Positions 55,305-64,000 of a DNA stretch of 64,000 bases are shown in pieces (the stretch's first letter is position 1; each line of letters starts with the position of its first letter). The DNA is taken from contig OZ024930.1 in assembly GCA_964017235.1 (NCBI GenBank), forward strand, positions 149,544,221 to 149,608,220. The letters run 5' to 3'. The DNA comes from Sabellastarte sp. h YS-2021. Taxonomy: Eukaryota; Annelida; Polychaeta; Sabellida; Sabellidae. A program made the translations under genes and the position numbers. The notes beneath the pieces were generated by a model that was given only the letters and a program-made list of their open reading frames with translations, was not told the origin of the DNA and searched no databases.

Positions 55305-56345
55305 CGTTCAAGCATGCAAATCTGTTTGTTCGTCTGTTTGCTAGAGCCATTACAAGGGAGATACCCCCACCAAAAGTGTGAAAATTTCCACACTTTATCG
55401 CAATTTCCTCATTGACTATTGCAGGGATTTCTCTCATGTCTTGCATATATGTACTGGGCCACCAGTAGATTATCTTGTGTGAGTATTTGGCCTGGATCTT
55501 TTTAAATTGTTTTTTTTTTAATGAATTTTTAAATAATTTTAATGCATTAAAATTCATATCATACACTAAATCACACATAACTTGAAAAGTATTGCATTTA
55601 GAGCATTTTGTTAAAATATGTTATTCAGCTACTTTTTCCATAGTTACAACATGGTGAGTAACTAGGGAGCCTATCCCAATAGCTAAGTGAGTAATGGCTA
55701 CTTTCTGACTTTTCAGTACCTTCCATAATGAGTAAAATCACTTGTAACTCGAAAACTATTGCATTTAGAGAATTTTGTATAAATACATTATTCTGCTAGT
55801 TTTGGGTCAACTATAACATAGTAAAATTGCAGACCTGTAGCTCATTGTACAGCTGAGTAATAGCTACTTTGAGGTTATCACTGTTGAGTAAATAAGTTGT
55901 AACTTGAAAACTATTGCATTTAGAGTATTTTGTTTAAATATGTTATTCACCTAATTTTGGGTCAGCTGTAACATAGTGAAATTGTAGACCCGTAGCTCAT
56001 TGCATACCTGAGCAATACCTACTTTTAGGTTTTCACTGTTCAGTAAATCAGTTGTAACTTGAAAACTATTGCATTTAATTCTACAGTATTTCTTTAACTA
56101 TGTTATTCACTTACTTTTGTGTGAGCTATACCGTATTAAAAATGCAACCCTTTAACTGATTTATTGCATTTACAGTATTTTATTTAAATATGTTTTAACC
56201 TACTTTTTTCACCTAAACAGTTAACTTGTTACTTCTGAATACCATTTGCAGGCACAACTTTTGAGTCCTTCTGTCACTTCTACTCTGAAACTCAAAATCC
56301 ACAGTCAGCTGACACAGAGCCCGTTCACGGGCACTGATTGCTTGT
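55305..56345. repeat. Family D element: leader, 155-bp units, tail with 3' hairpin
   Basis: The leader (GTTCGTCTGTTTGCTAGAG, then CCCCCACCAAAAGTGTGAAA) matches 61300-61540. D units follow. The end has GCCCGTTCACGGGC (56319-56332), a perfect 6-bp stem, followed by ACTGA before T, a Helitron-type CTRR/T terminus. Confidence 0.8.
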
Positions 56346-56479
56346 TCCATTTACTTATGAGTCAGCCTTTTAAAAAAATCATACCTTCTAAACTATGCAT
56401 GTAATTCACTACCGCTATGGGCCACAACTACTGTACTAGAAAACTTGTACTAAAAAACTTGTAGAAATCAAGCTTATTG

Positions 56480-56499
56480 AGCGTCCCGCAAGGGACGCT
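56480..56499. repeat. Stem-loop AGCGTCCC / GGGACGCT
   Basis: A perfect 8-bp stem with a 4-base loop, followed by TGTTAGT. In form and context it looks like the terminus of another member of the same repeat superfamily. Sequence to 56846 has a GGATGATAACTTATGAAGC phrase of the same type. Confidence 0.55.
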
Positions 56500-56850
56500 T
56501 GTTAGTATATGGGAGAAGCAACTCTGCCGGATCCACCAGATCCGCCGGATCTGTATTTTCTTTTCGCAATAGCTTTGCAGCCATAAGGCGGATTCTTTTT
56601 ATATTTGTCAGGTGTATGCAGTAGCCCTGGGAAATTTTTCTGAGTATGCTGTGATGACATTTTCACCAATCAGAGAGGTCACATGACCAAAAATGCGTTT
56701 TTTGGAAGGGCGTCCTTGTCCGGATGATAACTTATGAAGCATTTCATCTATCCACCTGAAATTTAGCAAATACCTTCCTCATATAGAGAGCTGGATGACA
56801 TTAAATTTTGGCAATGATAGGTTAGAAATGACTGAGTTATTGATGATTAA

Positions 56851-57329
56851 CCCTTTCGCTACCATCTATGACGACTAGCAGTCGATGCCAATGTGTATTA
56901 CAAGGTACCATGTCTGCCGACACAGGGTCAACGGCAATAATATGGATTTCTTCTTTCCCTTCAGTATACTGAAATAAGTTTTCTTTGGTGTATCAGTATT
57001 AAAACGATTGCTTAAGTAAAATATATGTAAGTTATGCTATATTTTCAAATATTTCAACATTTTCACCTATTTTAACTGGTTTTTGTATATATTGCTGTAT
57101 TTATCGCATGTAGCTGCATATTGTTTACTCGTGATTATATTTATTTGGGGAATTCCCTGGACTTTCCCCATTCGACTTTCATCAATTTCTAATGAAATAT
57201 GCCGAAAAATACTGCAAATGAAGTGTATAAGGTAGTGAGTTAATGTTTTACTTTATTGGCTTTTCTGACGTGATATGACATCATGTGGCTACAGTCCCCC
57301 AGAATAATGATCCTTCAGTAGCGAAAGGG
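56851..57329. mobile_element. piggyBac-like MITE on TTAA
   Basis: Inverted ends CCCTTTCGCTAC and GTAGCGAAAGGG are flanked by TTAA on both sides (56847-56850, 57330-57333). The TTAA target and CCCTTT-type ends are characteristic of piggyBac. The 479-bp interior has no transposase. It interrupts a family B/E-type repeat. Confidence 0.85.
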
Positions 57330-57339
57330 TTAATTAAGC

Positions 57340-59009
57340 ATTAACAATTTTCTTAATGAGTAAAACACAAAACTGCTTGTATCTCCATAACCGTGTGAGA
57401 TAGAGCGATTTCATCAAATTTGCGACCCACAGGGTATCTAAACTAACTATTCTCTCCAATTTTCCAAAAATTTTCACCTCCCCAAAGACGGGGGTCATAT
57501 TCAATTTTTAGTCGTGTTGCGTGGAACCAACCCGCCTATTAGATTGATGTGTCCGACATCCGTCTGTCCGTCCACATTTTTGTTTCCGGACTCTAACTTG
57601 AAAACGGTTTGTCCAATCGAATTCAAACTTGACAGGGAGATAGATCACCATCATAGCTAGGTTCCTTTTGAAATTGGTGTAATTCTGTGCGTTCGTTTGT
57701 CCATTTTTTGTCCTTTTGTCTGTCCGTCAACATTTCTGTTTCCGGACTCTAACTTGAAAATGCTTTGTCCAATTGAATTCAAGCTTGATAGGGAGATAGA
57801 TCACCATCATAGCTAAGTTGCTTTTGAAATTGGTGTAATTCCGTCTTTTTGTTTGTCCGTTCATAGCATAGATACAATTATGTAACCTAGATTACACATT
57901 TTACATTTCTTAGAACGCCTAACACATTCACCTTAACTGGGTGACCTAACATTTCTTTCCTTGTTTCTAAATTGAATTACAGCAGTCGCTAACCTTATTG
58001 CTACCTGCGCAACCCGCCTTTTGGGGCATCTTTGACCCTCTTGTTGAAGTTTTGACAAAAAATGCAAAACACAAAATTGGAAATATAGGCTCATAAAGTA
58101 TACATATAGAACAATACTAAGTGATATAGGAGTACTTTTTGAAAACATTTTGTCAAAAAGTAAAAATTTACTAGTGAGATTTCGGCAAAATTTTTGACCC
58201 ATAGGGTACAGGCCTTTCCAAGTTTCAACAAATATTTCACTTGCCAAAAATGGCGGCAATTTTGAATTTTTGAATTTTTTTTCGAAAATGCAAAACATAA
58301 AAATGCTTGTATCTCGAAAACCGTACTAGATAGAGCGATTTAAACAAAAGTTTTGACCCACTGGGTAACTCTGCTGAGTAGGTGACCCAGTTTTCAAAAA
58401 TGTTTTGTCCCACCAAAAATGGTGGCCATTTTGAATTTTTGAAGTTTTCACAAAAATCACAAAACGAAAAAATGCTTGTATCTCGAAAACCGTACGAGAT
58501 AGAGCAATTTTGGCAAAATTTTTATCCACAGGGTATCTGTGAAGACTAGCCTTTCCAAGTTTCAATGAATATTTCATTTGCCAAAAATGGCAGCCATTTC
58601 GAATTTTCGAATTTTTTTCAAAAATGCTTGTATCTTGAAAACCGTGCAAGATAGAGCAGTTTCTTTGGGTATGTAAGCAAACTACTCTACCCAATTTTCC
58701 CCAAAAAATTTACCCTTCCCAAAAATGGGAGTCATTGTCAATTTTCAAATTTGTGACGAAAAGTGCAAAACACCAAAATTGCCTCTGTCTCCTTAACCAT
58801 GCAAGATAGAACAACTTCATCCAAATTTTTGAAACACACTGTATCCAAGATAACTACCCTGCCCAAGAACCACTTTCCCTATTTTTTGGCTTTGTTGAGC
58901 TATAAGCAGAACTTTCTTACGTGATTAAGCTGCCATTATTTCTCCTTTTCGGGATGCTTTGTTTTTGCCATGCAAAAACAATCGCTTTGTTTTGCAAGCG
59001 ATCCTCTAG
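57340..59009. repeat. Mixed family B and E units ending in a CTAG/T terminus
   Basis: Family B phrases (GTGAGATAGAGCGATTTC, then GACCCACAGGGTATCT) occur at ~57385 and 58290-58800. Between them 57500-57850 holds two E units (TTTCCGGACTCTAACTTGAA, then AGGGAGATAGATCACCATCA) about 133 bp apart. The end has a stem ATCGCTT / AAGCGAT (58981-59002) followed by CTAG before T (59006-59009), the classic Helitron 3' signature. Confidence 0.7.
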
Positions 59010-59229
59010 TTTGTTTTGCCCCCAGTTTTAAAACCATCTATGCTGCCCACCATCACTGCAGTATTTTCTAAGTTGATAACTCCCTTTAGGTCTGTCAAAA
59101 TATTTTTTGATGATTACCTGTGAAGGTTACCTGTGACAATAAGAAGATATTTGGACAGTTATGAATTTGACTTTTTTGGGCAGGTTGTGTGTAACCAACC
59201 CGCCTATTAAATTGATGTGTCCGACACGG

Positions 59230-60065
59230 GGAACGGAATAGTGCCCTCCTAGAATAGTGCCCTCCTAGAAGACTGCCCTCCTTTTGAGAGGGTGGACAAC
59301 TGCCCTCCTTTTTAAAAACAACATGAATTAATCATAAGTTTTAAAAATATTATAAACATTTATTAAGCACTCTAAAGATGTAACATAGAAGACATATAGA
59401 CAAAGCAGTGTTTACAAACATTTAGTAAGCATTTTAAAAATGTAACATTGGCATAGCAGTAAAAGTGTCCTTAGAAAAGTCTAATACAGTGTCCAACACC
59501 TCTCCAGATTTAACTGCACCTTTAATCATTAAAGCCTGAGCAGGTCTTGGTATTCTCAAAGAAAACACTTCTAACACTAGCAGATTTAACTGCACCTTTA
59601 ATCAAGAAAGCCTGAGCAGCTATTCAAATTTTCAAAGACCACACTTCAAACACTAGGGGATTAAACTATACCTTTAATCAAGAAAGCCGGAGCAGCTAAA
59701 ATGTTTTGATAATACAGAATTGACTTCAAACAGCAGCAAAAATAAAACTTTTTAAATTGTTTTCACAATGCAAGCTAAAACTTTTTTTAAGTGTTTTCAC
59801 AATGCATCATAAAATATATACATATACATATATTATTTGAAAAATTTATAATATTTTTCAAAATTATGATTAATTCATATTGTTTTTAAAAAGGAGGGCA
59901 GTTGTCCACCCTCTCAAAAGGAGGGCAGTCTTCTAGGAGGGCAGTCATCTAGGAGGGCACTATTCTAGGAGGGCACTGTTCTAGGAGGGCACTATTCTAG
60001 GAGGGCACTATTCTAGGAAGGCACTGTTCTAGGGGGGCACTATTCTAGGAGGGCACTATTCCCGG
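59230..60065. mobile_element. Element with ~130-bp inverted repeats made partly of a short tandem repeat
   Basis: The left arm (59237-59365) has two copies of a ~17-bp unit AATAGTGCCCTCCTAG plus GACTGCCCTCC, TTTGAGAGGGTGGACAACTG and TTTTTAAAAACAACATG. The right arm (59860-60062) is its complement, with the terminal unit (AGGAGGGCACTATTCT) expanded to about eight copies. The interior holds three ~80-bp tandem copies with TTTAACTGCACCTTTAATCA (~59508, 59587, 59667). It sits inside family E sequence. No transposase; superfamily unknown. Confidence 0.75.
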
Positions 60066-60310
60066 ATCTTTACCGACGCATACCATCTGTCCAGCAACCT
60101 TTTGGTTTCCGGACTCTAACTTGAACATGCTTTCTCCCAATCGATATAAAACTTAAGAGGGTAGTAGGGCATCACTTAGGCTAGGTTGCTTTTGAAATTG
60201 GCACCATTTTGAAAAATAAGATGGGTGCAAGTTGAAATTCCATTTTCGAGCTCTAACTTCAAGACACTTTGTCTGGTCGATTAATATCAAATTTCAGTAA
60301 AATTTGTAAG
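60066..60310. repeat. Family E continuation
   Basis: TTTCCGGACTCTAACTTGAA and GGCTAGGTTGCTTTTGAAAT continue the E sequence that stops at 59229 (AACCCGCCTATTAAATTGAT). The unit phrase matches 57590 and 57735. Confidence 0.65.
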
Positions 60311-61089
60311 GTTACTGGCCAGGCAGGTTTTCCTATTTAGTCATCTGTCTGACTGTGTAAAACAGCTTTTGGGGGTTAAATTACTTTTCAAGTAATGAAA
60401 TCCAAAAAATTGGATTGTATTGTATATCAATTTCAATTCTTCCATAGAGAGGGGTCTACCTTTTTAAAATAGATTGGCAATAAATAAAATACCTTTACTC
60501 TACCAGTCTGGATAGACAGTGGGAACATTCAAGATGAATTGGTTGTACCACAGTGGGTAATTCAGCTTCCCAGTTAAGCACCTGTCTTTTGGAGTACTGT
60601 CACTCTGGCCCATGATATTACAGTACTTTACTAGAATCTGTTTGAAATCTTGTTTGCTAACACCTTTATGCTACATAGATTGCAGATTGAAACATTTTTT
60701 CTTCATAGTTTTTATGCCATATAGACACAGATTGTACCAAATGGAGTGTTTTTGTCTCAGTAAACATCTTATCCATGTATATTTAAGGCTGCATATAACT
60801 TTTTTCTAAATTGATGGTAAAAATTCCTCCCTTCATATACTCAGTTGTAGCTGTTTCCTACTTATTTTGGTCTTATTTTGCTCTGGCCTGTCTTCAAGGA
60901 TAAATTGAAATTTGGCATGGAGTATTGGATTTACCAGTTATTCTCTTTCAAAGTATTTACAGGGTTGACGTTTCACATGATATTGTGTTTTTATTTCTAT
61001 AAATGCATATTTCTGCTGTTTTAATGTGACCCAAAATGTCAACAGGAAAATAAAAACCCAAATTGATTTCTACTTTAATAAAGGAATCA
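60311..61089. other. No gene or strong repeat recognised
   Basis: Searched for a further PDZ exon without success. One open frame of 65 codons (60612-60809) has no domain content. Confidence 0.45.
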
Positions 61090-63130
61090 TTGTATCCCCG
61101 GACGAACGTCGGGGATACTTAGGATTCAGTACGGTCACGCCGCCGCCGCCGCAGAGATTTTCTTTCGGATGCGATAACTTAAAAATATTTTAGTCAGAGC
61201 TTTCAAATATGGTATGTGGGTATATATGGGCAATGCCATGAACACTATTGTTTTGTGACCTTGACCTTCAATTTCAAGATCAAAAATTGTTCAAGGCATG
61301 CAAATCTGTCTGTTCGTCTGTTTGCTAGAGACATTACAAGGGGGGTACCCCCACCAAAAGTGTGAAAATTTCAACTTTTTATCACAATTTTCTCAGTGAC
61401 TATTGCAGGGATTTCTCTCATATCTTGCATATATGTACTAGGCCAGAGGTAGATTCTCTTGTGTGAGTATGAGACCTGGATCTGTCTTACTTTTTTTTTA
61501 ATAAATTTTTTTAATAATTTTTAATGCATTAAAATTCATGAAATCATGCACTAAATCACTTATAACTTCAAAAGTGTTGCATTTACAGCATTTTGTGAAA
61601 ATATGTTGTTTAGCTACTTTTTTCATAGTTACAATATGGTGAGTAAGTTGGGTGTCTGTCTCAATAGCTAAGTGAGTAATAGCTACTTTTGGGCTTTTCA
61701 GTAACTTCCATTATGAGTAAAATCACTTGTAACTTAAAAACTATTGCATTTAGAGAATTTCGTATAAATATGTTATTCAGCTACTTTTGGGCCAGCTATG
61801 ACATAGTGAAATTTCAGACCTGTAGCTCATGGCATAGCTGAGTAATAGCTACTTTTAGGTTATCACTGTTGAGTAAATCGCTTATAACTTGAAAACTATT
61901 GCATTTAGAGAATTTCGTATAAATATGTTATTCAGCTACTTTTGGGTCAGCTATAACATAGTAAAATTTCAGACCTGTAGCTCATGGCATAGCTGAGTAA
62001 TAGCTACTTTTAGGTTATCACTGTTGAGTAAATCACTTATAACTTGAAAAGTGTTGCATTTAGAGCATTTTGTTAAAATATGTTATTCAGCTACTTTTTT
62101 CATAGCTACAATATGGTGAGTAAGTTGGGTGTCTGTCTCAATAGCTAAGTGAGTAATAGCTACTTTTGGGCTTTTCAGTAACTTCCATCATGAGTAAAAT
62201 CACTTGTAACTTAAAAACTATTGCATTTAGAGAATTTCGTATAAATATGTTATTCAGCTACTTTTGGGCCAGCTATAACATAGTAAAATTTCAGACCTGT
62301 AGCTCATGGCATAGCTGAGTAATAGCTACTTTTAGGTTATCACTGTTGAGTAAATCACTTATAACTTGAAAACTTTTGCATTTAGAGTATTTTGTTTCAA
62401 TATGTTATTCGCCTATTTTGGGGTCAGCTATAACATAGTGAAGTTTCAGACCTGTGGCTCATTTCATAGCTGAGTAATAGCTACTTTGAAGTTCTCACTG
62501 TTGAGTAAATCAGTTATAATTGGAAAACTATTGCATTTACAGAAATTTGTGCAAATATGTTATTCAGCTACTTTTGGGTCAGCTATAACATAGTGAAATT
62601 ATAGACCTATAGCTCATGGCACAACTGAGCAATAGCTATTCTCAGGTACTGACTGTGAGTAAATCAGCTATAACTTGAAAAATATTGTATTTGGAGTATT
62701 TTGTTAAAATATATTGTTCACCTACTTTTGGGTCAGCTATAACATAGTGAAATTACAGACCTATAGCTCATGGCATAGCGGAGCAATAGCTATTTTCAGG
62801 TTCTCACTATTGAGTAAATCAGTTGTAGCTTGAAAACTATTGCATTTACAGTAGTTTGCTTAAATATGTTGTTCACCTACTTTTGGGTTAGCTATAACAT
62901 AGTAAAATTTCAGACATGTAGCTCATTGCAAAGCTGAGTAATAGTTCCTTTGAGGTTCTCACTGTTGAGTAAATCAGTTGTAACTTAAAAACTATTACAT
63001 TTAGAGTAATTTGTTAAATATGTTATTCACAGAATTTTTGGTCAGCTATAACATAGTGAAATTGCAGACCTCTATGTCATGGCATAGCTGAGCAATAGCT
63101 ACTTTCAGGTTCTCACTGTTGAGTAAATCA
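61090..63130. mobile_element. Family D element with the same 5' stem-loop as family C
   Basis: The 5' end is TTGTATCCCCG with stem GTATCCCCG / CGGGGATAC (61092-61118), then GCCGCCGCCGCAGAGATTTT, as in the C element at 44553. The leader matches 55305. Units with GGGTCAGCTATAACATAG motifs lie at 61789, 61944, 62266, 62421, 62576, 62730, 62885 and ~63039, 154-155 bp apart. The 322-bp gap holds a variant double unit. The array is interrupted at 63131. Confidence 0.82.
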
Positions 63131-63895
63131 TTGTATCCACTGGATAGCCGCAGTGTGTAGAGAGAGATTTCACCATTACTGCTCTGCTGAAAAAAAATAT
63201 TATAGCTAGCTTTCTTAAGTTTGCAGTATATATTAATAACCATAAAATGTTGTCTGGGAATATTTTTGGCCTCATGTTGAGAAACAAGATGGCCGCCACA
63301 GGTGTTTTTTGTCAGTCATGAAAAGTGCTTATATCTCCCTTATTATTGATCCTAGAGGTTTGGGATGATAAACCAACCTGTAGGAAATCATGGGGTGGGA
63401 ATCTTTTGGTGTGGTCAGATTTGACCTTCAATGACCCCTCCTTCAAGGTCAAACAAGGATAGCCAAACTTAAAAGTGCTTATAACTCGCTTATTATTGGT
63501 CCCAGAGGTTTGGCCTGGTAAACAGACAGGAAATCATGGGCTGTGAATCTGTTGATATGGTCCGATTTGACCTTGGAACCCTCCTTCAAGGTCAAATGAG
63601 GATAGCAAAAATTGAAAGTGCCTACAACTCGCTTATTATTGGTGACAGAGATTTGGGATGGTAAACCATCCCATAGGAAATCATTGGCTCGGAATCTTTT
63701 GGTATGGTCAGATTTGACCTTTGGACCCCTCCTTCAAGGTCAAATGAGGACAGCCAAGCTTAAAAGTGCTTATAACTCATTTATAATTGGTCCTAGAGGT
63801 TTGGAATGGTAAACCATAGGAAATCATGGGCTGGGAATGTATTTGTGTGGTTAGATTTGACCTTGGACCCCTTCTTCAAGGTCGAACGAGGATAT
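63131..63895. mobile_element. Family C element (3'-truncated) nested in family D
   Basis: Starts TTGTATCCACTGG as at 44553 and carries ACAAGATGGCCGCC. It then has about four C units (TTATTATTGGTCC, then GGTCAAA) of ~147 bp. It lacks the 3' hairpin and CTAG end. Family D sequence resumes at ~63895 (ATTGCATTTGTAGTATT) and reaches the window end inside the D tail (GGGCACAACTTTT). Confidence 0.75.
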
Positions 63896-64000
63896 TGCAT
63901 TTGTAGTATTTCTTTAAATATGCTTTAACCTATTTTTTACACTTAAACAATTACCTTGTTATTTTCCTTCATAATACCATTTACAGGGCACAACTTTTTT

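Noticed and set aside
55186-55578. 130-codon minus-strand frame
   Set aside because: Covers the leader of a family D element that recurs at 61283; no domain content.
60612-60809. Candidate next exon of the PDZ gene
   Set aside because: The frame lacks the helix B and final strand pattern of PDZ and has no fitting acceptor at phase 0.

Overview
The window looks like nuclear DNA of a metazoan, most likely a bivalve mollusc or another lophotrochozoan. The grounds are AT-rich sequence, GT-AG introns, a multi-exon PDZ gene with a very long intron, DIRS and Ty3/gypsy retrotransposons, several MITE types, and many elements built on ~146-155 bp central tandem repeats, a design known from bivalve 'pearl'/Helentron-type elements. 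The phylum is inference. No prokaryotic operons, rRNA genes or CRISPR arrays are visible.

Layout. 1-448 (-): 3' part of a MADF/Myb-SANT-like gene. 481-8071: gene-poor DNA with a fold-back MITE (983-1210), a decayed non-LTR reverse transcriptase (4945-5785), a degenerate TIR element (6025-7083) and a TA-flanked MITE (7084-7442). 8072-19431 (-): a Ty3/gypsy-like LTR retrotransposon with nearly identical LTRs, a PBS, a Gag that starts with a helix-hairpin-helix domain, a pro-RT-IN polyprotein missing most of RT and RNase H, a tandem array of stem-loops, and a TatD-type metallo-DNase ORF between pol and the 3' LTR. A hAT element (17057-19152) sits in its leader. 19432-24221: pogo-like MITE, first 146-bp array, unassigned DNA.

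24222-54435 (+): one PDZ-domain gene. Exon 1 (24222-24362) has a strong Kozak start. Exons 2-5 are at 48950, 52097, 52703 and 54313, with compatible phases throughout. Intron 1 is ~24.6 kb and holds an almost complete DIRS element (30429-36644), a second decayed DIRS element (38990-47676), a second pogo MITE, an 890-bp tandem duplication and four repeat families. The gene runs on past exon 5, but I could not find the next exon.

54436-64000: nested repeats, a piggyBac-like MITE on TTAA (56851-57329) and an element whose inverted repeats contain a short tandem repeat (59230-60065).

Best candidates for something undescribed: (1) the LTR element that joins an HhH-Gag with a TatD nuclease ORF and a stem-loop array; (2) a modular repeat superfamily whose members keep the same 5' stem-loop but carry different central repeats of exactly 146, 147, 151 or 155 bp, two of them dense in nuclear-receptor half-sites.
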